Part shown: one piece after another, positions 55,501-63,989 of the stretch
Layout: the number at the start of each line of letters is the position of its first letter
Position numbering within the stretch: position 1 is the stretch's first letter
Source of the DNA: Mixta gaviniae
GTDB lineage: Bacteria > Pseudomonadota > Gammaproteobacteria > Enterobacterales > Enterobacteriaceae
Length of the DNA: 64,000 bases
Direction of reading: 5' to 3'
Assembly (NCBI RefSeq): GCF_002953195.1
Contig: NZ_CP026377.1
Coordinates: forward strand, 2,666,001 to 2,730,000
Made by a program: the position numbers and the translations under genes
The notes under the pieces: generated by a model
What the model saw: only the letters and a program-made list of their open reading frames with translations
Database searches by the model: none
Told to the model about the DNA's origin: nothing

Positions 55501-56451
55501 ACGCTGATCGAGCTGAACAGCATCGACGAGCTGGATAAAGAGGTGTTTGGCCCGGTACTGCACGTGGTGCGCTTTACCCGCAGCATGCTGCCGCAGCTGG
55601 TGGAGCAGATCAACGCCTCCGGCTATGGCCTGACGCTGGGCGTGCATACCCGCATCGATGAGACCATCGCGCAGGTGACCCAGAGCGCCAAAGTCGGCAA
55701 CCTTTACGTCAACCGCAATATGGTCGGCGCGGTGGTGGGCGTGCAGCCGTTCGGCGGCGAAGGCCTGTCGGGCACCGGCCCGAAAGCGGGCGGCCCGCTC
55801 TATCTTTATCGTCTGCTGTCGCACCGTCCGGACGGCGCGCTGCAGGTGACGCTGGATCGTCACGATGCCGAGCGCCCGCTGGACGCCACGCTGCGCCCTG
55901 CCCTGATCGAGCCGCATCGCGCCCTGAGCAACTGGGCGAAAGCGAAGCCGGCGCTGGCGGAGCTGTGCGCGCGCTACGAGCAGCTGGCGCAGGGCGGAAC
56001 CGTGCGTCTGCTGCCGGGCCCGACCGGCGAGCGCAACACCTATATCCTGCTACCGCGCGAGCGCGTGCTGTGCCTGGCAGATAACGAGGAGGATGCGCTG
56101 ATCCAGCTGGCGGCGATCACCAGCGTCGGCAGCCGCGCGCTGTGGCAGGACGATGAGCTGCACCGCAAGCTGGCGCAGTCCCTGCCGGAGCAGGTGCGTG
56201 CGCGTATCGATTTTGCCCGTGACCCGCTGGCGCCGGAGCAGCATTACGACGCGGTGATTTATCACGGCGACGCCGATCAGCTGCGCCTGCTGTGCGAGAA
56301 AGTGGCGGCGCGCGGCGGCGCGATTGTCTCAGTGCAGGGCTTCGCCCGCGGCGAGACCAATCTGTTGCTGGAGCGTCTGTTGATTGAGCGCGCCCTGAGC
56401 GTTAATACCGCGGCGGCGGGCGGCAACGCCAGCCTGATGACCATCGGCTAA
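52504..56451 (+). CDS. putA: Trifunctional proline catabolism protein and repressor PutA
   Basis: 1315 residues. N-terminal ribbon-helix-helix DNA-binding domain (1-50: TMGVKLDEATRDRIKQAAQHIDRTPHWLIKQAIF), proline dehydrogenase barrel (about 240-560: RLVKGAYWDSEIKRAQ, FATHNAHSLA), P5C dehydrogenase (about 650-1120) with catalytic cysteine near residue 912 (GQRCSALR) and AETGGMNAMIV, and the C-terminal domain of long PutAs. It oxidises proline to glutamate at the membrane, and without proline represses putA and putP. GAGGAG precedes the start. Length matches E. coli (1320). Confidence 0.98.
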   Translation: MGTTTMGVKLDEATRDRIKQAAQHIDRTPHWLIKQAIFNYLEQLEQGAQPVEFPLQAASDNDETLTDEPHQPFLDFAEHILPQTVARAAITSAWRRPETEAVPMLLEQARLPAPLAEKTHQLAWSLADKLRHQKGATGRAGMVQSLLQEFSLSSQEGVALMCLAEALLRIPDKPTRDALIRDKISNGNWQSHLGRSPSLFVNAATWGLLFTGRLVSTHNEANLSRSLNRIISKSGEPLVRKGVDMAMRLMGEQFVTGETIAEALANARKLEEKGFRYSYDMLGEAALTASDAKAYLVSYQQAIHAIGKASNGRGIYEGPGISIKLSALHPRYSRAQYQRVMEELYPILKSLTLLARSYDIGINIDAEEADRLELSLDLLEKLCFEPELEGWNGIGFVIQAYQKRCPFVIDSLIDLAQRSRRRLMIRLVKGAYWDSEIKRAQMEGLEGYPVYTRKVYTDISYLACARKLLSVPNLIYPQFATHNAHSLAAIYHMAGNNYYPGQYEFQCLHGMGEPLYEQVVGKTADGKLNRPCRIYAPVGTHETLLAYLVRRLLENGANTSFVNRIADNTLPLDELVADPVQQVEHLAASEGAIGLPHPKIPLPRDLYGDKRPNSAGLDMANEHRLASLSSALLSSAAQPWRAAPMIEGELSDGVFRPVINPADPTDIVGEVREASEQEVAQALAASVNAGPIWFATPPQERAAILERAAVMMEGEMQTLIGILVREAGKTFNNAIAEVREAVDFLYYYAGLVQSDFDNETHRPLGPVVCISPWNFPLAIFTGQIAAALAAGNSVLAKPAEQTPLIAAQAVRILLEAGVPAGVIQLLPGLGETVGAQLTGDERVRGVMFTGSTAVATLLQRNLAGRLDPQGRPTPLIAETGGMNAMIVDSSALTEQVVLDIVSSAYDSAGQRCSALRLLCIQEDVADHTLKMLRGAMAECRMGNPERLSTDIGPVIDAEAKENIERHIQAMRAKGLTVFQAVQENLQDSKEWQSGTFIMPTLIELNSIDELDKEVFGPVLHVVRFTRSMLPQLVEQINASGYGLTLGVHTRIDETIAQVTQSAKVGNLYVNRNMVGAVVGVQPFGGEGLSGTGPKAGGPLYLYRLLSHRPDGALQVTLDRHDAERPLDATLRPALIEPHRALSNWAKAKPALAELCARYEQLAQGGTVRLLPGPTGERNTYILLPRERVLCLADNEEDALIQLAAITSVGSRALWQDDELHRKLAQSLPEQVRARIDFARDPLAPEQHYDAVIYHGDADQLRLLCEKVAARGGAIVSVQGFARGETNLLLERLLIERALSVNTAAAGGNASLMTIG

Positions 56452-56471
56452 TCGCCACCCTTCCGCTAAGC

Positions 56472-56672
56472 AAAACGCCATATGCTGAATGCGGCGTTTT
56501 GTTGACGCCGATCTTAAGGCGTCGGGAGCCCGGGCAGAAGAGTAAAGCGTCCCGCGCCAGGGATGCCGCGGGACGCGCTGTCAGGGATGACGGGTTGCGC
56601 CTTTACGATCGGCCCGGGCTCCCGGCGCGGACGCCGATAAACAAACGCCGCATTCAGCATGCGGCGTTTTTT
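56472..56672. repeat. Nested 200-bp palindrome between convergent genes
   Basis: Outer arms: GCTGAATGCGGCGTTT on the left and its complement on the right. Next, GGGAGCCCGGGC on the left pairs with GCCCGGGCTCCC on the right. The core is GCGTCCCGCG/CGCGGGACGC. Each outer arm is itself a hairpin with a T run (GCGGCGTTTT), so the ends serve as terminators for putA and the acyltransferase gene. Confidence 0.85.
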
Positions 56673-56694
56673 ATCGTTCATATTTTAGCGACTT

Positions 56695-57768
56695 TCAGAC
56701 ATCAAACTTCATGCGCAGCAGGCGCGGGTAGATAAACAGCGATTTGCCCAGCCCCTTATTCAGCACTTTCCACACCAGCACTGAACAGAGTGAACAGAGC
56801 GTCACCATGCCGACCGGGAAGCCCACCGCCCACAGCAGCGAAAAGAGCGCGGAATTAAACAGGTGGTGATCGAGCGCGAACAGAATCGCCGTCATGCCGA
56901 AATATTCGATAAAGATACGGTGCAGTACGTAGATTTGCAGCGTGTTTTTACCGATCCAGTTCATCCACGCCATATTCAGGCGCGCGTTCAGCGTGCGGCA
57001 CAGCGCAATGCAGCCCAGAATGGTCAGGGTACAGAGAAACAGGTTTTTCTCCAGCCCCAGCAGCAGATGCGCGCCGGCCATCACCGCCAGCCCCAGCCAC
57101 GGCAGCAGGTTGCTTTTACGCCATTCGCTGAGCTGGATCACCTGTGCGCTCCAGAACGCGCCCATAATAAAGTAGATAAAGTACTGCGAAAGGCTCTCCG
57201 GCCCCCAGCCGGGAATAATCTTCTCCACCGCCGCATAGTTCAGCAGCGCCGCCGCTACCGCCAGCGGCAGACGCTGCCGGCGGAACAGCTTGGCGAACAG
57301 GAAAAACAGCCCCAGCGCGTAGAGATACCAGGAGCTGCTCATCGCCATCAGCATCAGCGAAATAAATTCCTGCGGCGATTCGGCGTAAGAGGCGTTAATA
57401 TTGCTGGAAATACGATGATGGGTTATTTCTGATGAAATACCGTAAATAGAGAACCACTGGATCACCCCCCAGAGAATATAGAGATAAAACAGATTGGTAA
57501 CCCGGCTGGTAAACACTTTCTGCCAGGGCTTTTCATTAATAGCGCGCGCCGCCAGCATCCCGGAAACAAAAAAGAAGGCGGGCATGCGCAGCGGCGATAG
57601 CACGGTATTAAACGCCACCCAGATATGCGCCGGCAGGCTGCCTGCGGTCAGGTATTTCAACGTGCCTTCGAATCCCGGTAAAACCACGTGGTAAAGCACC
57701 ACCAGCAGAATGCACCCGCCTTTCAGCGTATTCACCCACTGTATTTCCTCGCTTTTTTTATTGTTCAT
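56695..57768 (-). CDS. ycfT: Acyltransferase family 3 membrane protein, YcfT-like
   Basis: 357 residues with about ten transmembrane helices. Acyltransferase-3 pattern: WVNTLKGGCILLVVLYHVV, then PAFFFVSGMLAAR and SSWYLYALGLFF, close to what I recall of E. coli YcfT (the AYAESPQEF region is shared). It probably moves an acyl group onto an envelope sugar. The ATG at 57768 has AGGA upstream. Acceptor unknown. Confidence 0.78.
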   Translation of the reverse strand: MNNKKSEEIQWVNTLKGGCILLVVLYHVVLPGFEGTLKYLTAGSLPAHIWVAFNTVLSPLRMPAFFFVSGMLAARAINEKPWQKVFTSRVTNLFYLYILWGVIQWFSIYGISSEITHHRISSNINASYAESPQEFISLMLMAMSSSWYLYALGLFFLFAKLFRRQRLPLAVAAALLNYAAVEKIIPGWGPESLSQYFIYFIMGAFWSAQVIQLSEWRKSNLLPWLGLAVMAGAHLLLGLEKNLFLCTLTILGCIALCRTLNARLNMAWMNWIGKNTLQIYVLHRIFIEYFGMTAILFALDHHLFNSALFSLLWAVGFPVGMVTLCSLCSVLVWKVLNKGLGKSLFIYPRLLRMKFDV

Positions 57769-57913
57769 TGCTGTGTTTCCTGCTGTGTGTTCAAAATAGA
57801 GTGGCAAAGCGGCCAGATCAGGATTATTGGCGTGGCGGGAATAAAAACGCTGTAGCGTTTATCTTAAAAAAAATAAGCGGCCCTGACGGGAATATTGAGA
57901 AAACAGCGGCGAG

Positions 57914-57953
57914 ATGAAAAAAAACGGGCGGGCGGTTATACCGCTCGCCCGTT
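57914..57953 (-). terminator. Intrinsic terminator of tcyJLN
   Basis: AACGGGCG/CGCCCGTT outer stem (57923-57953) with additional inner pairs and a TTATA loop, followed by T on the minus strand, 42 bases after the tcyN stop. Confidence 0.85.
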
Positions 57954-57995
57954 CAGGGAGAATATTTAAGACAATCCCGGCCGTAACCGGCCCAG

Positions 57996-58748
57996 CTATT
58001 GGCTGAGGAACTTCTCGAGGAACTGTCGGGTACGCGCCTGCTGCGGATTAGCGAACAGCGCCTTCGCCGGCCCCTGCTCCACAATGCGCCCCTGATCCAT
58101 AAAAATGGCGCGGTCGGCGACATCGCGCGCGAAGCTCATCTCATGGGTAACGATCACCATGGTGCGCTTCTCCTCCGCCAGCGAGCGGATGGTGTTCAGC
58201 ACTTCGCCCACCAGCTCCGGATCGAGTGCCGAGGTCGGCTCGTCAAACAGGATCACTTCCGGGCGCATCGCCAGCGCACGGGCAATCGCCACGCGCTGCT
58301 GCTGTCCGCCGGACAGACGACGCGGGTAGCTCTCCTCTTTGCCATGCAGCCCCACTTTCTCCAGCAGCGCGCGGGCGCGAGCAACCGCTTCCGCTTTCGG
58401 CTCGCCCTTGACGATCACCGGCCCTTCAATAATGTTTTCCAACACCGAACGGTGCGGGAAGAGATTGAAGCTCTGGAAAACAAAGCCCACCTGCTGACGC
58501 AACTGACGCACGCGCTCTTTCTGTTTGCCGATCGGCTGCGCCGCATCGATCTCGATGCCGCCCACTTTAATGGTGCCGCTGTCCGGCTCCTCCAGCAGGT
58601 TGATGCTGCGCAGTAGTGTGGTCTTGCCGGAGCCGCTCGGCCCGATAATCGCCACCACTTCGCCGGAGGCGACCTCCAGATCGATGCCGTGCAGCACCGT
58701 CTGGCCATTGAACTGCTTCACCAGCTTTTTGACTTCAATGGCGCTCAT
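57996..58748 (-). CDS. tcyN: L-cystine ABC transporter ATPase TcyN
   Basis: 250 residues, PAAT-type ATPase: Walker A GPSGSGKTT, Q-loop FVFQSFNLFPH, signature LSGGQQQRVAIARAL, Walker B VILFDEPTSALDPE. Formerly yecC. Overlaps tcyL by 4 bases. Confidence 0.96.
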   Translation of the reverse strand: MSAIEVKKLVKQFNGQTVLHGIDLEVASGEVVAIIGPSGSGKTTLLRSINLLEEPDSGTIKVGGIEIDAAQPIGKQKERVRQLRQQVGFVFQSFNLFPHRSVLENIIEGPVIVKGEPKAEAVARARALLEKVGLHGKEESYPRRLSGGQQQRVAIARALAMRPEVILFDEPTSALDPELVGEVLNTIRSLAEEKRTMVIVTHEMSFARDVADRAIFMDQGRIVEQGPAKALFANPQQARTRQFLEKFLSQ

Positions 58749-59413
58749 TTCTCCTCCCGATCCTGACGATTAACGTGGGCTTCCAGCCGGTTTTGCAGCG
58801 CCGACAGCACCGTCGCCATCACCCAGTAGATCAGCGATGCCGCCAGATACATGGTGAAGACTTCCAGCGTGCGCGAGGTGATCAGCTGCGCCTGACGGAA
58901 CAGCTCCGGCACCTGAATGGTGGCGGCCAGCGAAGTATCTTTCACCAGGCTGATAAAGCTGTTGCCCAACGGCGGCAGCGCGGTGCGCGCCGCCTGCGGC
59001 AGTACCACGCGACGCAGCGTCTGCCAGCGCGTCATGCCGATGCTTGCCGCCGCTTCCCACTGGCCGCGCTCGATAGCGGCGATCGCCCCGCGCAGCGATT
59101 CAGACGCGTAGGCGGCGGTATTCAGCGACAGGCCGATCATCGCCGACGGGATCGGATCAAGCTCAATGCCGAACTGCGGCAGCCCGTAATAGATCATAAA
59201 CAGCTGGGCGATCAGCGGCGTGCCGCGAAATACGGAAACGTAGAAGCGCGCCAGCAGGCCGATCGGCCAGAAGGTCGAGAGGCGCATCAGCGCCAGGATA
59301 AAGCCCAGCACCAGGCCGAAGAACATACCGCCGATGCTGAGCTGCAGCGTAAAGACGGCGCCTTTTAATAAAAAAGGTGCTGAATCCAGCACCAGTTGAA
59401 TACTCTCTTGCAT
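58745..59413 (-). CDS. tcyL: L-cystine ABC transporter permease TcyL
   Basis: 222 residues, about five transmembrane helices, with the polar amino acid permease loop (AAIERGQWEAAASIGMTRWQTLRRVVLPQAAR). Formerly yecS. Its ATG shares a base with the tcyJ stop (TAATG). Confidence 0.96.
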   Translation of the reverse strand: MQESIQLVLDSAPFLLKGAVFTLQLSIGGMFFGLVLGFILALMRLSTFWPIGLLARFYVSVFRGTPLIAQLFMIYYGLPQFGIELDPIPSAMIGLSLNTAAYASESLRGAIAAIERGQWEAAASIGMTRWQTLRRVVLPQAARTALPPLGNSFISLVKDTSLAATIQVPELFRQAQLITSRTLEVFTMYLAASLIYWVMATVLSALQNRLEAHVNRQDREEK

Positions 59414-60213
59414 TATTTAGTGACGTCCGCGCCAAACCATTTTTCAGAAATTTTATTCAGCGTGCCGTCTTTCTGCATCTCGCCAATCGCCGTGTTAATG
59501 GCATTCAGCAGATCGTCGTTGCCCTTACGCAGCGCGACGCCCGCTTCCTGACGGGAGAAGGCCGGGCCTGCGACCGCCATGGTGTTGCCGGTTTTTTTCA
59601 CCAGATCGAGCGCGGCGAGGCGGTCAACGAGGATCGCGTCAACGCGACCGGAGCGCAGATCCTGGTATTTGGTCGGGTCATCGTCATAGGTACGGATATC
59701 CACGCCCTTCACATTCTCACGCAGCCACTGCTCGTAGTTGGTGCCAAGACCGACGCCCACTTTTTTGTTCGCCAGATCCTGCGGCCCTTTAATAGACCCC
59801 TCTTTATCCTTGCGCGTCAGCGCCTGAATGCCGGAAACGGTATAAGGCGCGGAGAAATCGTACTTTTTCTTGCGCTCATCAGAAATGGTCACCTGGTTGA
59901 TGACGACGTCGATGCGTTTGGAGTCCAGCGACGCCAGCATGCCGTCCCATTTGGTCGGCTTCAGGCTCGCTTTCACACCCAAATGCTGCGCCAGCGCCTG
60001 CGCGAACTCCACTTCAAAACCGGTCAGCTTGCCGTTTTCATCCTGGAAGCTGAACGGCGGATAGGTCCCTTCCAGCCCCACCAGCAGGCTGCCGCGCTCT
60101 TTCACTTTGTTCAGCAGATTTTCCGCAGCGAAGGTCTTCACATTGACGCCGGCAACCAGCGCCGTCGCCATCACGCCCAGCAGCAGCTGACGACGTACCT
60201 GAGAGAAATTCAT
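59413..60213 (-). CDS. tcyJ: L-cystine-binding protein TcyJ (FliY)
   Basis: 266 residues from the ATG at 60213 (GGGGTGA upstream), the E. coli length; a longer frame begins at 60276. Signal peptide (MNFSQVRRQLLLGVMATALVAG), then a family 3 solute-binding fold (SLLVGLEGTYPPFSFQDENGKLTGFEVEFAQAL in outline). It binds cystine for TcyLN and lies in the fliAZ neighbourhood, from which its old name FliY comes. Confidence 0.96.
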   Translation of the reverse strand: MNFSQVRRQLLLGVMATALVAGVNVKTFAAENLLNKVKERGSLLVGLEGTYPPFSFQDENGKLTGFEVEFAQALAQHLGVKASLKPTKWDGMLASLDSKRIDVVINQVTISDERKKKYDFSAPYTVSGIQALTRKDKEGSIKGPQDLANKKVGVGLGTNYEQWLRENVKGVDIRTYDDDPTKYQDLRSGRVDAILVDRLAALDLVKKTGNTMAVAGPAFSRQEAGVALRKGNDDLLNAINTAIGEMQKDGTLNKISEKWFGADVTK

Positions 60214-60374
60214 AGTCACCCCATTTATTGTTGGATTGTTGTGCAGGCCGCTTTCCGTCTGTGCTACGGAAAGCAAGGCCGAACGGCCAGGCTAAAGCCC
60301 GGTGCCATCGTGCAGTGCCTCGACAGCGCCCGGGGGTAAACAGCCTGATTATAAACCTTTTTCAGTTTTCAGGA

Positions 60375-61361
60375 TTAGACGGAAGGATAATAAGCAAATA
60401 ACGCCGGCGCGCCGCCGGTATGCACAAACAGCAGCGGCCCTTCGCGCCGGAAACGCTGCTGGCTGATGCCGTCGATCAGGCCCGCCATCGCCTTGCCGGT
60501 GTAAACCGGGTCGAGGATGATGCCTTCCAGCCGCGCCAGCAGTTTCACCGCCTCCATGCCTTCGTCGCTCGGCACGCCGTAGCGCGGCGCGAAGTAGTCG
60601 TCCCACAGGGTAATGTCGGCGCGACTGGTGGTCTCCAGCAGTTCATCGAGGTTCTGGCGCAGCGCGCTGACCAGCGGCAGCTGATCGGCGATATGACGTG
60701 ACACCGTCACGCCGACCAGTTCGGTTTCCGGCAGCAATGCTTCCAGGCCGACCGCCAGCCCGGCGTGAGTCCCGGCGCTGCCGGAGGCAACCACTACTGC
60801 GGCGAAATCAACCACGCCTTCGCTTTGATGCGCGATCTCTTGCGCGCACTCGACGTAACCCAGCGCGCCCAGCGCGTTAGAGCCGCCGACCGGCACCACG
60901 TAAGGCCGGAAGCCCTGCGCCTCAAGGCGAACGCGAAGCTCTTCCAGCTGCGCGGCGGGCGCATGCAGCGCATCGACCAATTCAACTTCGCAGTCGAGCA
61001 GATCGAGCAGCAGGCGGTTGCCGTTGCCAAGGTAGTTTTCCGCGCGGGTGGCGATCGGGTTTTCCAGCAGGGCGATGCATTTCAGCCCCAGCTTCGCCGC
61101 CACCGCCGCCGTCTGGCGTACGTGGTTCGACTGAATCGCGCCGGCGGTAATCAGCACGTCCGCCCCTTCCCGCAGCGCATCCGCCGCCAGGAACTCCAGC
61201 TTGCGCAGCTTATTGCCGCCCAGCGCCAGCGGGGTGATATCGTCACGCTTGATAAAGATATCGCGGCCGAGATAGTCAGAGAGACGCGGCAGATGCTCCA
61301 GCGGCGTCGGCGCCCCGATCAGTTCGAGACGAGGATATTGGATTAGGTTGGACAGGGACAA
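60375..61361 (-). CDS. dcyD: D-cysteine desulfhydrase DcyD
   Basis: 328 residues, fold type II PLP enzyme that degrades D-cysteine to pyruvate, sulfide and ammonia. PLP lysine in [20 protein letters not shown], phosphate loop [11 protein letters not shown] choose a TTG start at 61361: GGAGG lies 5 bases upstream, and [13 protein letters not shown] aligns residue for residue with the E. coli N-terminus and gives exactly its length. A GTG-type start at 61379 would put the ribosome site inside the gene. Probably cotranscribed with tcyJLN after a 161-bp gap that holds a 9-bp hairpin (60250-60274). Confidence 0.95.
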   Translation of the reverse strand: MSLSNLIQYPRLELIGAPTPLEHLPRLSDYLGRDIFIKRDDITPLALGGNKLRKLEFLAADALREGADVLITAGAIQSNHVRQTAAVAAKLGLKCIALLENPIATRAENYLGNGNRLLLDLLDCEVELVDALHAPAAQLEELRVRLEAQGFRPYVVPVGGSNALGALGYVECAQEIAHQSEGVVDFAAVVVASGSAGTHAGLAVGLEALLPETELVGVTVSRHIADQLPLVSALRQNLDELLETTSRADITLWDDYFAPRYGVPSDEGMEAVKLLARLEGIILDPVYTGKAMAGLIDGISQQRFRREGPLLFVHTGGAPALFAYYPSV

Positions 61362-61476
61362 AGCAGCCTCCACGCACACAGGATAAGCCTACAGTGTTGC
61401 AGAAGATGCGGTGGGGATCTATGGTCAGTTCGTGTGATAGCCGCGCTGAAACGCCTGGCTGCCGGAAAAAACAGCG

Positions 61477-61504
61477 AGGCACGGATAAAGGCTTATCCGT
61501 GCCT
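61477..61504 (-). terminator. Intrinsic terminator of fliAZ
   Basis: Perfect 12-bp stem AGGCACGGATAA/TTATCCGTGCCT with a 4-nt loop, then CGCTGTTTTTT on the minus strand, 5 bases after the fliZ stop. Confidence 0.85.
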
Positions 61505-61509
61505 GTCGC

Positions 61510-62013
61510 TTAATTACGCTGCCAGCCTAAAAACTGATCGTATTTGCGCAGGGCGATGCGGTAATTATTATTGCCGGCATCCGGTAAATCATGTTCCAGA
61601 CATTCATGCCAGCTGCAGCCGCGTAATTTCTCGGCCGGGTAATTCTTCGCCGACAACATATCATCCAGACGCCGCAGGCGAACCACATATTCACGAATGG
61701 TGCTGTGGCTCATTTCGGTCTGCTCAAACAAATATTGTTTAAACGCCATAATGTCAAAATAGTTGGGGTGGGTATTGCAGTAAATATCGCTGCAAAACCG
61801 GCACAGCGCGGTCAGTTCATTTTGTAATTTAAGCCAAACCTGATCGTCGATCGGTTGGTCCATCCGGGAGATGGCTTCTTTATTAATGATCTGACCGCGG
61901 AAAACTAATGCCATCCTGTCGAGTACTTTTCCGCAGTGTGAACAATTGCTTTGGCTGTGTTTGTAATCTTTAAGATAACGGCTTAATGGCCTCGTTTTTA
62001 GTTTGGTTCCCAT
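61510..62013 (-). CDS. fliZ: Flagellar regulator FliZ
   Basis: 167 residues, a little shorter than E. coli FliZ (183). The conserved PLSRYLKDYKHSQ, cysteine-rich CSHCGKVLDR, LCRFCSDIYC, FKQYLFEQTEMS and TIREYVVRLRRL segments are present, the last resembling a DNA-binding helix of integrase type. FliZ represses RpoS-dependent promoters and supports flagellar expression. 47 bp behind fliA. Confidence 0.95.
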   Translation of the reverse strand: MGTKLKTRPLSRYLKDYKHSQSNCSHCGKVLDRMALVFRGQIINKEAISRMDQPIDDQVWLKLQNELTALCRFCSDIYCNTHPNYFDIMAFKQYLFEQTEMSHSTIREYVVRLRRLDDMLSAKNYPAEKLRGCSWHECLEHDLPDAGNNNYRIALRKYDQFLGWQRN

Positions 62014-62060
62014 TGAGGAGACCCCCGGTTATAAGTCCTCGAAAGCGAGAGCTGACGCTG

Positions 62061-62783
62061 TCAGCGCGCTCCCGTTAACCGGGCGCGCAGGCGTTTGATC
62101 GCCTGACTGTGCAGCTGGCTGACGCGGGACTCACCCACCTCCAACACGGCGCCAATCTCTTTCAGGTTCAGCTCTTCCTGGTAATACAGTGTCAGCACCA
62201 TTTTTTCGCGTTCGGGCAATGCCTCGATCGCTTCAATGACGCGTTCACGGAGATTCCCTTCCATCAGCTGGTGAAGCGGGTTGGCCTCTTCATGACCTTC
62301 CGTCACCAGTTCCGCACTATCGCCATGCTCTTCGCGATACTCGTCATAGGAGAAAAGCTGGCTGTTGTTGGTATCCAGCAGAATCTGCCGATACTCCTCC
62401 AGCGAAACATTGAGCTGTTTGGCGACCTCCTGCTCCGATGCGGCGCGCCCAAGGGCTTGCTCGCAATGGTGCATCGCGCTCGCCACTTCACGCGCGTTGC
62501 GGCGCACGCTGCGCGGCGCCCAGTCGCGGCTGCGTAGCTCATCGAGCATCGCGCCACGAATGCGCTGCACGGCATAGGTGGTGAAGGCGGTGCCCTGTAG
62601 CGCGTCATAGCGCTCCACAGCATTCAGCAGTCCGATACCTCCGGCCTGCAGTAAATCATCCAGCTCAACACTCGCGGGCAGCCGTACCTGCAGGCGCAAC
62701 GCCTCATGGCGTACCAGCGGTACATATCGCTGCCACAGCGAATGCTTGTCCATCACGCCGTCGGCGGTATAGAGATCGTTCAC
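62061..62783 (-). CDS. fliA: Flagellar sigma factor FliA (sigma-28)
   Basis: 240 residues (E. coli 239). Regions 2-4 are intact: LDDLLQAGGIGLLNAVERYD and FTTYAVQRIRGAMLDELRSRDW (region 2), SVRRNAREV (region 3), LPEREKMVLTLYYQEELNLKEIGAVLEVGESRVSQLHSQAIKRLR (region 4). It directs the class 3 promoters seen at 2065, 3929 and 63963. FlgM-sensitive in the family. Confidence 0.98.
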   Translation of the reverse strand: MNDLYTADGVMDKHSLWQRYVPLVRHEALRLQVRLPASVELDDLLQAGGIGLLNAVERYDALQGTAFTTYAVQRIRGAMLDELRSRDWAPRSVRRNAREVASAMHHCEQALGRAASEQEVAKQLNVSLEEYRQILLDTNNSQLFSYDEYREEHGDSAELVTEGHEEANPLHQLMEGNLRERVIEAIEALPEREKMVLTLYYQEELNLKEIGAVLEVGESRVSQLHSQAIKRLRARLTGAR

Positions 62784-62807
62784 TTTGACTACCCTGCGTT
62801 AGTTACG

Positions 62808-62834
62808 TTATCGGCATGATTATCCAATTCTGTA
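62808..62834 (-). promoter_or_regulatory. Sigma-28 promoter of fliA
   Basis: TACAGAAT, 11 bases, GCCGATAA on the minus strand, 25 bases upstream of the fliA start. Full -10 and 5/8 -35. Autoregulation of fliAZ by FliA is known in enteric bacteria. Confidence 0.8.
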
Positions 62835-62934
62835 GGGCGATCGATTGGCGGAATAGGGATAAAAAAGGCGGGTTATTTAGAAAAAGTTTGTAACTACTAC
62901 CGGCGCAAGGCCGGTAAGATCACATTTTGAACAT

Positions 62935-63906
62935 TCATGACAGCGGGCGTATTGCTTTCAGCCTGGCGCGCGTCGCCGGCGGCACCAGTCCCCACAGGGC
63001 GCAGGCCTGGCCCTCAATACCGCGGTAAAACGTCAGCAGTTCTTCATCCGCCTGTAGCGTCTGACGGAAGCGCACCGTGCCCTGTTCGCTGTCGATATGT
63101 AACAGCCCGCTGATAAACAACCGTTGCAAATCGCTGCGCAGCAGTAATCCGTTATCGACGCTGTTATCGGTAAGCAGCCCTTCATCATTTTCACGGGTAT
63201 CAATATGGCACGCTTCCACCCAGGGCGCGGCGACATGCGCCTGCACCCGGGTGCCGGTAATAATGCAGCCGCCGTAGCGTGCGCTGACCGCCGCGGTGAA
63301 CTCCGCCTGGCTGGCGCGCTGCAGCACACGGGTTCGCACGCGCCGCCCTACCTGCTGGCCGGCGATCACCGCGCCGGGCGTCGGCAGCGCCGGCGTCTCC
63401 AGCACCACGAGAAACTGCAGCGTGCGCGCCTCGCTAAAGCAGGGTTGCGCCTGCGCATCGAACAGCTGCCAGTAATCGTCGTCGCCCTGCTGACGCATCA
63501 GCGTCAGGCGGTAGCCCCGGCTGGCCAGCAGATTCTGCGCCGTGGCGGAGCCGGGATCGAGCATGGCGTACACCCGGCTCTCCCCCATCACTTTCCACAG
63601 CGATTTAGCGAGGTCGTTGCGCCGCAGGTAAAGGAAGGTTTGTCCGTTCTGCATATAGTGCTCAAAACGGCGCAGATAGTTTTTGCGTTCGTTGTCGTCC
63701 GACACGAACAGCAGATCTTCCAGCGGGCTGTTTTCCGTCTGATGGGCGAACACCGCCCGGATAACCAGCTGACGCGGACTGGTGGAAGGGCTTAATAAGC
63801 CGCGCAGCGTCAGCGCCTTCTCCGCAGGATATTTCTGTCCGTAGCGGCGGCTGATTTCCTCAAAGGTCAGGTGTTCACCTGGTAACAAGTCATAATTGAA
63901 GCGCAT
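62935..63906 (-). CDS. HNH-type protein with altered active site
   Basis: 323 residues from the ATG at 63906 (GGAG 5 bases upstream; a GTG two codons earlier is less likely). The C-terminal region looks like the HNH_2 family: EFTAAVSARYGGCIITGTRV, VEACHIDTREND, DNSVDNGLLLRSDLQRLF. H234 and N252 are kept, but the third position is Q261 (DLQRLF, usually DLHRLF), and the second structural cysteine is T219 (ITGT, usually ITGC). Catalysis may be weak or lost. The N-terminal 200 residues are unassigned. It occupies the place next to fliA where a flagellin gene is common and is preceded by a sigma-28 promoter. Confidence 0.7.
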   Translation of the reverse strand: MRFNYDLLPGEHLTFEEISRRYGQKYPAEKALTLRGLLSPSTSPRQLVIRAVFAHQTENSPLEDLLFVSDDNERKNYLRRFEHYMQNGQTFLYLRRNDLAKSLWKVMGESRVYAMLDPGSATAQNLLASRGYRLTLMRQQGDDDYWQLFDAQAQPCFSEARTLQFLVVLETPALPTPGAVIAGQQVGRRVRTRVLQRASQAEFTAAVSARYGGCIITGTRVQAHVAAPWVEACHIDTRENDEGLLTDNSVDNGLLLRSDLQRLFISGLLHIDSEQGTVRFRQTLQADEELLTFYRGIEGQACALWGLVPPATRARLKAIRPLS

Positions 63907-63962
63907 TAACACTCCATAAAAATAAGCGGGTCAGGCCCGTTAATTACCCTGTTTTGCACTGA

Positions 63963-63989
63963 TTATCGGCAGCGGACGCGTTTTCTGTA
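63963..63989 (-). promoter_or_regulatory. Sigma-28 promoter upstream of the HNH-type gene
   Basis: TACAGAAA, 11 bases, GCCGATAA on the minus strand: 8/8 in the -10, correct spacing, and a -35 nearly the same as that of fliA. The -10 ends 56 bases before the HNH-type start codon and no other gene lies between. Confidence 0.75.

Noticed and set aside
52474..55917. 1147-codon open frame on the minus strand opposite putA
   Set aside because: It is the mirror of putA's biased GC-rich codon usage. It has low-complexity His/Arg/Gln-rich translation, no domain, and putA is beyond doubt.
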